Shown here: positions 5,713 to 13,579 of the stretch, one piece after another
Layout of the letters: each line of letters opens with the position of its first letter
How positions within the stretch are numbered: the first letter of the stretch is position 1
DNA from: an uncultured Odoribacter sp.
GTDB lineage: Bacteria > Bacteroidota > Bacteroidia > Bacteroidales > Marinifilaceae
Reading direction: 5' to 3'
NCBI GenBank assembly: GCA_900548135.1
Contig: URJC01000013.1
Location: 1-19,180 of the forward strand
DNA length: 19,180 nucleotides
Made by a program: the position numbers and the translations under genes
Notes under the pieces: model-generated
Database searches by the model: none
What the model was told of the DNA's origin: nothing
What the model saw: only the letters and a program-made list of their open reading frames with translations

Positions 5713-8036
5713 AAATTTACCTTAGTGTTTTATTTGCCTTCTTTTTATCCTATGTGGCAATGGGACAGAATGTTGAGATATTTGTGATTCAAGGGCAGGT
5801 GGTGGAAAAGGATACCAAGGAGCCATTACCCTACGCAACTGTGGCACTGACGCAACTTCCCGATATGACCAGGATAATAAAAGGAGTGGTGACAGACGGG
5901 ACGGGACATTTCAAATTAACTGCTTCTAAAGGTACATATAACTTAATCATTCGGAATATAGGTTTCCGTAACTTTGTAAAAAAGTTAACGCCTGATATGG
6001 AAGACAACATTGATTTAGGAGTCATCGAATTGCAGGTTCAGCCGGAAGTTTTAGGAATGGTAACGGTGAAACCTTTGGTAGAAGTTACGGCAGATCAGAT
6101 TACCTACAACCTGATGGCAGACCCGGACAGGGAAAAATCCTCCCTGCATGCCATTTTAGACAAAGTGCCCCTGATTGAAAGAAATATAAAAGGGGATCTT
6201 TACATCGAAGATGAGGGGAAGAAGTTCCTGGTAGTACGTAATGGCAAAACAGACGCTTTGTTCGACGGTAATATCAATGATTTGCTAAAATCCATCCCGG
6301 CAAAAGGCTTCGCAACGGTTACCGTCATGCTGGCACCTCCCGAACATTACGGGGATTATGACTACGTCGTAAACATTACAACGGACAAAACGGCCCGATT
6401 GTACGGAGCCGTCGGTATGATAAAGGGAATAGGTGATGTCAATAACGGCTTGTTCGATTCGGAATCAGGCATTATATCCAGCCTAAACAAAGTGAGACTT
6501 AATGTCGGTGTGGAGCTGGATTCGAAAAATGCCCCCGAAAGGATAAATTCCATCATACGGGAGCAGAAAAAAGATGGTAGTTTACTTGTACAAGAAGAGG
6601 AAATAAATACATCGGGTGAGAAATGGGCGATAGGCGGTATGGTCAGCCAAGATATCAGCAAAGAGCATTTTATCAATTGGAGGATAGGTTACGGGAAGCA
6701 ATCTGACAGAGACAAAAGGCATACAGAAAGCCAATGGGATGAGCAACCGAAAGAAATAACGGATTTTATCAAAAGAGCATCCATGAGGCCCTTATACGGT
6801 GCTATCGAATATCAATATGATATCGGGAAAACACAAAAAGTGCTGAATATCGCTTACCAGCTCAAATTGCAACCCAAAGAAAAAGAAGATTTCGGAAGCG
6901 GTAACGGACTTTCAATGACAGAACGGATGCAGGAACAGATATTGCAAGTCCATTATTACAATCCATTTAAAAAAGGATTCCGCTTGGAAACGGGAGCCAG
7001 TTACATATATCGGGACAACAGTCAGGAAGTGGGCTCAAAGGGAATTGTCAGCAATAGCCTGGAAGAGCGCAAGCACATCATCAATGCTTACGGCCGACTG
7101 AATTATTCCCACAAACGTTTCAGTGCGTTTCTTGCGTTGAAAGCCGACTACTTGAATGATGGAGACGGAATCCTTCAAATAACCGACGGAAAAGAGGAAA
7201 GGATTTCCGTTACGGGACTTCACTGGATGCCGGAAGCAAATGTTTCATGGCTCTTGTCGAAGAAAAATTTTTCCCGTCTGAGCCTTAGTTATACGCTCAC
7301 GCACCTCCGGCCTTCATTGAAAATGTTATCGGTATACGAAGACCTTTCCACTCCCGGTATGGTTATCAAAGGTAATCCGGAATTAAAGGAAGAAGATTAC
7401 CATGCTTTGAATCTTAGCCTGAATATTGCCAAATGGACCATCTCTTGCCTTTGGAATCACTCCGGCAATAAGATAGGCTCTTATTGGTATCAGAATGAAC
7501 AACAACGGATTATTCAGACTTATGCCAATCAGAACATTTCCAATTATTATGGATTAAATGTGTTCCGTTCTTTCAGATATAAACAATGGATGTTTTCCGG
7601 AAGGGCAGGAAGCAATTATAATAACGAACGAATGGCGGGAGACGAACGAAGTGAAAAATGGAATGTTTTTGTGGACTTTGGAGTCAGTCACGCATTCAAA
7701 CAAGCGTGGAACATAGGACTCAATGCCAGATATTATGACATGTTCTCTTCCGGATATTCGTCCTATGACAGATCACCCTATACTCTTTCTTGTTATGTGA
7801 AAAAACAATTCATGAAAGAAAGGGGAGAGTTGGAAATTTCTTATGGAGACTTACTTCGCTTTAAACAGGACTTGAAAAGCCAAATAGACACCGATATTTT
7901 CAAAATGACAACTCAAAGCGACGGCATATATATTCCTTTGAATATCACTTTGAAATTCCGTATCGGTTCATACAAAATACGACCTGTCCGCCAAATTCGC
8001 AAGGGAATTGTTATTGAAGATCTGTCCACTGAATAG
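5709..8036 (+). CDS. Outer-membrane beta-barrel protein with carboxypeptidase-like regulatory domain (TonB-receptor-like, paralogue B)
   Basis: This is a 775-residue protein. Residues 1-20 are a signal peptide (YLSVLFAFFLSYVAMGQ). Residues about 27-110 are a CarboxypepD_reg-like domain (IQGQVVEKDTKEPLPYATVAL...KGVVTDGTGHFKL). Residues about 115-225 are a plug-like region with VTVKPLVEV, YNLMADPDREK, LHAILDKVPLI and FLVVRNGKTDALF. A barrel follows to about residue 755, ending in NITLKFRIGSYKIRPVR and a short acidic tail (IEDLSTE). The motifs align one for one with the upstream barrel gene, so the two are tandem paralogues, but the barrels differ greatly and this copy uses more C-ending codons (ATC, AAC, TTC), which argues against a recent duplication. 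It probably acts in the outer membrane with TonB. A pair of paralogues behind a thiol-redox protein suggests either two related ligands or a heteromeric or alternative receptor. Confidence 0.88.
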   Translation: MKIYLSVLFAFFLSYVAMGQNVEIFVIQGQVVEKDTKEPLPYATVALTQLPDMTRIIKGVVTDGTGHFKLTASKGTYNLIIRNIGFRNFVKKLTPDMEDNIDLGVIELQVQPEVLGMVTVKPLVEVTADQITYNLMADPDREKSSLHAILDKVPLIERNIKGDLYIEDEGKKFLVVRNGKTDALFDGNINDLLKSIPAKGFATVTVMLAPPEHYGDYDYVVNITTDKTARLYGAVGMIKGIGDVNNGLFDSESGIISSLNKVRLNVGVELDSKNAPERINSIIREQKKDGSLLVQEEEINTSGEKWAIGGMVSQDISKEHFINWRIGYGKQSDRDKRHTESQWDEQPKEITDFIKRASMRPLYGAIEYQYDIGKTQKVLNIAYQLKLQPKEKEDFGSGNGLSMTERMQEQILQVHYYNPFKKGFRLETGASYIYRDNSQEVGSKGIVSNSLEERKHIINAYGRLNYSHKRFSAFLALKADYLNDGDGILQITDGKEERISVTGLHWMPEANVSWLLSKKNFSRLSLSYTLTHLRPSLKMLSVYEDLSTPGMVIKGNPELKEEDYHALNLSLNIAKWTISCLWNHSGNKIGSYWYQNEQQRIIQTYANQNISNYYGLNVFRSFRYKQWMFSGRAGSNYNNERMAGDERSEKWNVFVDFGVSHAFKQAWNIGLNARYYDMFSSGYSSYDRSPYTLSCYVKKQFMKERGELEISYGDLLRFKQDLKSQIDTDIFKMTTQSDGIYIPLNITLKFRIGSYKIRPVRQIRKGIVIEDLSTE

Positions 8037-8084
8037 GAGAAACAAAAGATTTCCTGTAGGCGGTTTCCGATGTTTCAAGCACTA

Positions 8085-8102
8085 TTGCCAAGAACTTGGC
8101 AA
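8085..8102. promoter_or_regulatory. 18-bp perfect palindrome TTGCCAAG-AA-CTTGGCAA
   Basis: Eight bases on each side of a 2-bp centre are exactly complementary. It lies 48 bp after the stop of the second barrel gene and about 190 bp before the sigma-factor ATG. As RNA it folds to 7 pairs with a GAAC tetraloop, so it may be part of the 3' end of the upstream transcript. As DNA it has the form of a dimeric-regulator operator. Confidence 0.4.
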
Positions 8103-8157
8103 CAAGAATCTAATAAACCTGCGTCTTCTTTTCAAATGTGTACGTTATCATATAAAA

Positions 8158-8196
8158 TGCCCCCTGAAAGTTAGACAAAAAACTTTTAGGGGGGCA
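8158..8196. terminator. Strong stem-loop, member 2 of the intergenic repeat
   Basis: TGCCCCC (8158-8164) pairs with GGGGGCA, followed by a U-G pair, one mismatch and an inner AAAGTT/AACTTT helix, leaving a loop of about 8 nt (AGACAAAA, 8173-8180). It separates the second barrel gene from the sigma-factor operon and is the natural terminator position. The core AAAGTTAGACAAAAAACTTT matches the reverse complement of the stem-loop at 773-815 at 18 of 20 positions. Confidence 0.7.
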
Positions 8197-8240
8197 CTTC
8201 AAAGTATTTGGCACCTTCATTTTTATTTGGAATAAATTTA

Positions 8241-8248
8241 TACTTTTG
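8241..8248 (+). promoter_or_regulatory. Candidate -7 promoter element of the sigma-factor operon
   Basis: TACTTTTG fits the Bacteroidota housekeeping -7 consensus TAnnTTTG and lies 45 bp before the preferred ATG at 8293, just behind the stem-loop. The nearest upstream TTTG (8226-8229) is only 11 bp away, shorter than the usual spacing, so the -33 element is poor and the call is tentative. Confidence 0.35.
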
Positions 8249-8292
8249 TCTTGACAGGATAATTGAATTCGGACTTGGTTGTTTTGGTTTTT

Positions 8293-8862
8293 ATGTATGT
8301 ATCTGATAAAACAATTTGTGACTGTTTGAAGGGAAAAAAGATGAAGGGGTTGCAATATCTTTTTGAAAAGTATTACAAGCCTTTGGTTTTATGGGCAGAT
8401 ACATTTTTGAATGATATCAGTATGTCCGAAGATCTGGTACAGGAATTGTTCATCAAATTGTGGGAGCAGGGATTGTATAGTCAATTGCGTCCTGAGACAT
8501 TGAGGACTTACCTGTATACTGCTGTGCATAACCGGGCTTTAAATCTACTGGATAAGAATGATCCTATAAGATTGGCGTTTCAGGTGGATGACGGATTGGA
8601 GTTCTGGGAGGAAAATAATGAGCCGGAAGAAGAAATAATGCGTCAGGTTGATGAAGCTATTGCAAAATTACCTGACAGAAGCCGGGAAATTATTGAGTTG
8701 GTCTATTTGAAAAATATGAAATATAAAGAAGTTGCGGAAAAACTTCAAATATCAATGTCTACTGTTAAAACTCTTTTAGTCAATTCTTTAAAAACATTGA
8801 GAAAAGAGTTTAAAGATAAAAATAATCTTTTTCTGTTTTTTTTATTAAAAAAATATCAATAA
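8293..8862 (+). CDS. ECF-type RNA polymerase sigma-70 factor
   Basis: This is a 189-residue protein from the ATG at 8293. The frame is open to a TTG at 8263, but the extra ten residues are not family-like, and the ATG gives the usual length. Region 2 lies at about 22-90, with EKYYKPLVLWADTFL, the core-binding EDLVQELFIKLWE and YLYTAVHNRALN. Region 4 lies at about 117-171, with LPDRSREIIELVYLKNMKYKEVAEKLQISMSTVKT, a helix-turn-helix reading the -35 element. It ends in a short hydrophobic/lysine tail. The FecR gene follows 54 bp downstream (from its ATG), the usual arrangement in which FecR holds or activates this factor. Its likely targets are the SusC-to-protease genes downstream, by analogy with FecI/FecR-type systems. 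Confidence 0.95.
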   Translation: MYVSDKTICDCLKGKKMKGLQYLFEKYYKPLVLWADTFLNDISMSEDLVQELFIKLWEQGLYSQLRPETLRTYLYTAVHNRALNLLDKNDPIRLAFQVDDGLEFWEENNEPEEEIMRQVDEAIAKLPDRSREIIELVYLKNMKYKEVAEKLQISMSTVKTLLVNSLKTLRKEFKDKNNLFLFFLLKKYQ

Positions 8863-8916
8863 TCATTCAACCGTTTTTTCGTTTTGGCTGTATTATATAT
8901 ACAAAATGCAGTTGAA

Positions 8917-10056
8917 ATGAATTTCTCAGATATTGATCAAAAATTATTTGACTTTTTATCTGGAGCATTACCGGAGAAAGAAGTTGATGAACTTCGGGAG
9001 TGGCTCAATGCGGATGCAAGAAACAGCATGTATTATCAACAATACAAGCAAAAATATCTGAATTTCCGTTGGGGATTGCGTGTCCGGATGATTTCAGGTG
9101 ATTTTGTTCAAATCCGGCGGACATTGCAACAACACCGGCATTTTCTTGTTTTCAGGAATATTGCGGCTATTGCAGTGTTCGTATTGATTGTTGGGGGTGG
9201 AATTCTATGGTATCATTCTGCAGATCAGGGAAAACGGTCTTTAGTTGTGGCTGCTGATTCCATCAGACCAGGCAAATGTCAGGCTGTCTTAGTGCTTTCT
9301 TCCGGGCAGCAATTGAAACTGAGTCAGGCTATCCAGACAGTCAGGGATGTCGATGGAGTATCTATCCAGGTAAGTCCTGAGGGTGTTTTGAATTATAGTT
9401 CCGGGGATTCAGTTTCTTTTTCTGAAAATTCATGTAATCGTTTGCTTGTTCCCAAGGGCGGAGAATACAAGTTGCAACTGGCTGATGGGACTCAGGTATG
9501 GTTGAATGCTGCTACGGAATTCAGTTATCCTGTTGCTTTTACCGGAAAACAACGGAAGGTTTTTTTAAAAGGAGAAGCTTATTTCGAGGTGGCTAAAGAT
9601 TCCTTGCGTCCTTTTATTGTGATGGCAGATGATGTTGAGGTGAAAGTGTATGGAACTAAGTTTAATGTAGAGAATTATGCCTCAGATCATATCCGGACTG
9701 TGTTGGTGGAGGGAGCTGTGGGAATGGCGAGGGGAGGGGAAGAGGTAAGATTAAAGCCTGGACAAAAAGGAGAGACTGTCGGTGGGGGAATACAGGTTGA
9801 GACAATAGATGTTGCTGCTTATGTCGCCTGGAAGGATGGGGATTTTGTTTTTGAGAATGAACGTTTGGAGGATATTATGGAGCAGATTTCACGCTGGTAT
9901 GATGTGAATATTTTTTATAGTCGTGAGAGTTCAAAAGATATCCGTTTGTCCGGTGATATGAAACGATATAAAGAGATACAAGCGTTGTTGTATTATTTCG
10001 AGCGGATTTCTGATGTGCGTTTTGAAATTAAAGAGAGGACTATTGTGATAAAATGA
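8917..10056 (+). CDS. FecR-family anti-sigma factor / signal transducer (DUF4974 C-terminus)
   Basis: This is a 379-residue protein from the ATG at 8917. An upstream in-frame TTG at 8884 adds eleven residues unlike the family start. Residues 1-70 are the cytosolic sigma-binding part (FDFLSGALPEKEVDELREWL). One transmembrane segment lies at about 79-99 (NIAAIAVFVLIVGGGILWY). The FecR domain is at about 175-272, with VPKGGEYKLQLADGTQVWLNA, LKGEAYFEVAKD and YGTKFNVENY. The DUF4974 domain is at about 305-378 (FVFENERLEDIMEQISRWYDVNIFY). It spans the inner membrane and should receive a signal from the STN domain of the downstream SusC and pass it to the sigma factor. Membrane topology and gene order are standard. 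Confidence 0.95.
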   Translation: MNFSDIDQKLFDFLSGALPEKEVDELREWLNADARNSMYYQQYKQKYLNFRWGLRVRMISGDFVQIRRTLQQHRHFLVFRNIAAIAVFVLIVGGGILWYHSADQGKRSLVVAADSIRPGKCQAVLVLSSGQQLKLSQAIQTVRDVDGVSIQVSPEGVLNYSSGDSVSFSENSCNRLLVPKGGEYKLQLADGTQVWLNAATEFSYPVAFTGKQRKVFLKGEAYFEVAKDSLRPFIVMADDVEVKVYGTKFNVENYASDHIRTVLVEGAVGMARGGEEVRLKPGQKGETVGGGIQVETIDVAAYVAWKDGDFVFENERLEDIMEQISRWYDVNIFYSRESSKDIRLSGDMKRYKEIQALLYYFERISDVRFEIKERTIVIK

Positions 10057-10081
10057 TAGGATTACATAGGAATAAAAGAAA

Positions 10082-10117
10082 AAACAGATAAAGATGGGCG
10101 AACATCATTATCTGTTT
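10082..10117 (+). terminator. Hairpin between FecR and SusC
   Basis: Bases 10082-10096 pair with 10103-10117 (AAACAGATAAAGATG against CATCATTATCTGTTT) with one A-A mismatch and a GGCGAA loop, giving 14 pairs. It sits 25 bp after the FecR stop and 74 bp before the SusC ATG, with no U-tract. It may partly terminate or process the transcript, letting the abundant SusC/SusD mRNA be set apart from low-level sigma/FecR mRNA. No good promoter is visible between it and SusC. Confidence 0.55.
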
Positions 10118-10190
10118 GATAATCAAAAACGAACAGCGACGACCGACCAAAGTGTAACTGTTCAATTGTTGAATTACTAATTACAAATTT

Positions 10191-13100
10191 ATGAATTCTA
10201 ATTGGATTTATGTTCTGTCAGGGAACAAAAGACTGAAAATTCTTAAAATCATGAAATTATTCACGATTTTTATGCTGGTGTTTGTTTTGGGAGCAGCGGC
10301 CAGTAGTTATTCTCAAAATCAGCTGGTGTCATTGGATTTGAAGCAGTGCAATGTACGGCAACTGTTTAAAGAAATCCGGAAACAAACCGGTCTGCGTTTT
10401 GTGTTTAATGAGAAACATGTTGCTGGTCTGACCGGTTTGGATGTTCAGACCGATCATCAAAAGGTGGCAGATGTATTGAACGAAGTATTTGGAAAGACCA
10501 ATTTAGAATGCTTGTTCGAAGATGATGTGATTTTTGTGGTTCCCCGGAAATTACAACAGCAGGAAACTGTAAAATCAGTCACCATTACAGGAAAAGTGAC
10601 GGATAAGCAAGGGAATACACTTCCGGGAGTGACGATTTTGTTGAAGGGGACCCAGCTCGGGACTGTGACAGACAGTGAGGGGAACTATAAGCTTACAGTA
10701 CCTGAGATGCAGAATCCGGTGTTGGTGTTTTCTTTTGTAGGTATGAAAACCACTGAAGCAAAGTTTATGGGTAAAGTTCCTTTTCATATTGTCCTGGAGG
10801 AAGATGCCACAGAAATGGAAGAAGTTGTCGTGACCGGTATTTTTGAACGGAAAGCAGAGAGTTTTACCGGATCAGCTTCTACTTATAAAGCTGAGGATTT
10901 GAAAATGATGGGTACCCAGAATGTTTTACAGAGCTTACGGACACTGGATCCCTCTTTTCACATTACTCCGAATAATCAATTCGGTTCTGACCCGAATAAA
11001 TTGCCGGATATTGATATCCGTGGAAAGACCAGTGTGGTTAACCTGAAAGAAGAATATGAGACGGACCCGAACCAGCCTCTGTTTATTCTGGATGGTTTTG
11101 AAGTGCCCTTGCAGACCATCGTTGACTTGAATATGGAACGGGTGGCTTCAGTGACTATACTGAAAGATGCAGCATCTACGGCTATTTATGGATCCAGGGC
11201 TGCCAATGGGGTGGTGGTCATCGAAACTAAAAGGCCGACACAAGGAAGTCTGAGATTGTCTTACAATGGAAATTTTAGTGTGCAGATGCCCGACCTGAGT
11301 GATTACAATATGATGAATGCTGCCGAAAAACTGGAATTTGAACGATTGACCGGCTATTATTCAGCCAGCGATCAGGTATATCATTTTAATTTGCAGCGTT
11401 TGTATAATGAACGCCTGAGCAGAGTACAGAGCGGGGTGGATACCTACTGGCTGAGTGAGCCGGTACGAACCGGATTTTCACATAAACATAACCTCTATCT
11501 GGAAGGAGGGGATCATGCGATGCTCTATGGGGTAGGAATCAGTTATGCAGGCACCGAAGGAGTGATGAAAGAGTCAGGAAGGGATGTATTGAGTTTCAAT
11601 ATGGATTTACGCTACAGGAAAGGTAAATTCCGGTTTGATAATAAGTTTACTCTGGATTATACGGAGGCGGAAAATGCCCCTCAATCATTTTCTGTTTATG
11701 TGCAGACGAATCCTTATTATGAAAAGGATTATGAAGGAAGTGTTCCCAAATATTTGGAGGACAGTAAGGTGGGACTTGGAAACGGAGGGTATGATCCTAT
11801 TAAGCGGGCCAATCCGTTATATAATGCAAGTTTAAATAATCTGAATGAGACGAAGGAATTGGGTTTTCGTAATAATTTCCAGATGGAATGGCGGCCAGTA
11901 GAGGGATTGGTTACCCGTGCACGGATTAGTTTGAATAAATCTGACTATAAAGAAGAAATATTCAAATCTCCCTTTCATTCTGATTTTGATGAAACAGAGA
12001 AAACAGAACGCGGATCGTATCGGAAATCTATGCGGGATCGTTGGTCTTATGATGGGGATGTGACGGTGACCTTTGGTAAATTGCTGGCAGAAAAGCATCA
12101 GGTGAATGTTGTCGCTGGATGGCGGTATGCCTCCAATCGTTCGATTAATGACGCTTATACAGCAATTGGCTTTCCGGATGATAATGTGCCTAATCCGGCT
12201 TTTGCCAATCAATATGCGACTTCAAGCAAGCCTTCTTATAGCGAGTCAACGGCCAGAAGTACCAGTTTTTATGTCAATGGAAACTATTCTTTTGCAAACC
12301 GGTATCTGTTGGATTTCAATTTTCGTGAAGACGGATCGTCGGTATTCGGAGTGAATAAACGGTTCACTGGCAGCTGGTCAGTCGGAGTGGCCTGGAATAT
12401 CCATAATGAGGCTTTTATGGGGGATTGGGCCGATCTGCTAAAAATCCGTTTTTCTGTGGGTAAGCCGGGAAATCAGAATTTTTCTTCCTATAAGTCTTAT
12501 ACGACTTATGTGTATAATACGGTGGTACAGAATTTATTTGGTATGGGAGCCGAAGTGTCTGCTTATGGAAATCCTGACCTGAAATGGCAGCAAAAACGGG
12601 ATTATAATATCGGTTTGGATGTGAAGTTGTGGGATAACCGCATTACGATCGGAGGGGATTTCTATATCGCTAAGACCAATGACCTGATTTCGACCCTGAC
12701 TTTACCGGCAGCCAACGGGTTTACAACTTACATTGAAAATATCGGGTCTCTGAAAAATACTGGTTATGAATTGCGTCTGAGTGCTTATGTGCTCCGGAAA
12801 GACCAGATGAGCTGGTCGGTTTCGTTGGCAGGTATACATAATAAGAATAAAATTGTGGAGGTTTCGCAAGCTTTGCTGGATGCTCAGAATGCAATAGAGT
12901 CCGAGGATCTGGTTAATCCGAATGTACAGTTTCGCCCTGGTTACTCAAGCAATACGATCTGGACAGTCCGGTCGGCGGGTATTGATCCGGGAACCGGAAA
13001 AGAAGTGTTTATCAGCCGGGATGGCAACCGCACTTACAATTGGAGTGCTTCCGATATAGTGGCCACGGGAGTGAGTGATCCCAAATTAGAAGGAAATATA

Positions 13101-13538
13101 TCCAGCATGTTCCGCTATAAAGGCCTGTCGTTGAATGTCTCCTTCGGATATCGTTTTGGAGGGCAGATATACAATAGTACACTGGCTAATAAAGTGGAAG
13201 TATCCAAAACAGCTATCGGTTGGAATGTGGATGCCCGGGTATTTCATGACCGCTGGAAAAATATCGGCGACCGGGCTTCGTTCAAGGGACTGGACGATTT
13301 CACACCCACAAATAAGACTTCCCGGTTTGTACAGGACGAAACTACTTTCAGGTGTCAGAATATGACCCTGCAATATGAATTGAAATCCCAGGCACTGAAT
13401 AAACTTTTGGGAATAGATTACTGCCTGTTCTCCGCCAGTACTTCGGATTTGTTTTATATCTCGACGGTGAAACGGGAACGGGGGACATCCTATCCTTTTT
13501 CAAGGCAGTTTAGCCTGGGGGTAAATGTCGTATTTTAG
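10191..13538 (+). CDS. susC-like: SusC/RagA-family TonB-dependent transporter with STN signalling domain
   Basis: This is a 1115-residue outer-membrane transporter. A second possible start is Met-21 (10251); the signal peptide is about 22-42 (KLFTIFMLVFVLGAAASSYSQ). The STN domain is at about 46-117 (LDLKQCNVRQLFKEIRKQTGLRFVFN), which contacts FecR. A CarboxypepD_reg domain lies at about 131-203 (ITGKVTDKQGNTLPGVTILLKGT...GTVTDSEGNYKL). The TonB box is EEVVVTG (210-216). The plug is at about 218-346, with PDIDIRG, PLFILDG, VTILKDAASTAIYGSRAANGVVVI. A large barrel runs to the C-terminal strand RQFSLGVNVVF, ending in phenylalanine as outer-membrane proteins should. It pairs with the SusD 41 bp downstream in a capped-barrel importer. 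Size and domain order are normal for the family. Confidence 0.97.
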   Translation: MNSNWIYVLSGNKRLKILKIMKLFTIFMLVFVLGAAASSYSQNQLVSLDLKQCNVRQLFKEIRKQTGLRFVFNEKHVAGLTGLDVQTDHQKVADVLNEVFGKTNLECLFEDDVIFVVPRKLQQQETVKSVTITGKVTDKQGNTLPGVTILLKGTQLGTVTDSEGNYKLTVPEMQNPVLVFSFVGMKTTEAKFMGKVPFHIVLEEDATEMEEVVVTGIFERKAESFTGSASTYKAEDLKMMGTQNVLQSLRTLDPSFHITPNNQFGSDPNKLPDIDIRGKTSVVNLKEEYETDPNQPLFILDGFEVPLQTIVDLNMERVASVTILKDAASTAIYGSRAANGVVVIETKRPTQGSLRLSYNGNFSVQMPDLSDYNMMNAAEKLEFERLTGYYSASDQVYHFNLQRLYNERLSRVQSGVDTYWLSEPVRTGFSHKHNLYLEGGDHAMLYGVGISYAGTEGVMKESGRDVLSFNMDLRYRKGKFRFDNKFTLDYTEAENAPQSFSVYVQTNPYYEKDYEGSVPKYLEDSKVGLGNGGYDPIKRANPLYNASLNNLNETKELGFRNNFQMEWRPVEGLVTRARISLNKSDYKEEIFKSPFHSDFDETEKTERGSYRKSMRDRWSYDGDVTVTFGKLLAEKHQVNVVAGWRYASNRSINDAYTAIGFPDDNVPNPAFANQYATSSKPSYSESTARSTSFYVNGNYSFANRYLLDFNFREDGSSVFGVNKRFTGSWSVGVAWNIHNEAFMGDWADLLKIRFSVGKPGNQNFSSYKSYTTYVYNTVVQNLFGMGAEVSAYGNPDLKWQQKRDYNIGLDVKLWDNRITIGGDFYIAKTNDLISTLTLPAANGFTTYIENIGSLKNTGYELRLSAYVLRKDQMSWSVSLAGIHNKNKIVEVSQALLDAQNAIESEDLVNPNVQFRPGYSSNTIWTVRSAGIDPGTGKEVFISRDGNRTYNWSASDIVATGVSDPKLEGNISSMFRYKGLSLNVSFGYRFGGQIYNSTLANKVEVSKTAIGWNVDARVFHDRWKNIGDRASFKGLDDFTPTNKTSRFVQDETTFRCQNMTLQYELKSQALNKLLGIDYCLFSASTSDLFYISTVKRERGTSYPFSRQFSLGVNVVF

Positions 13539-13579
13539 GTATTGTAACTTTGGATGTTAATTATAATAGTTTATTTGTT

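Noticed and set aside
8008..8235. Forward ORF of 75 codons after the second barrel gene
   Set aside because: It starts inside the barrel gene and runs through the palindrome and stem-loop; its composition is that of translated hairpins.
8263..8292. TTG start extending the sigma factor by ten residues
   Set aside because: The added residues are hydrophobic and not family-like; the ATG at 8293 gives a normal ECF start. The same reasoning removed TTG extensions at 8884, 13550 and 14989.
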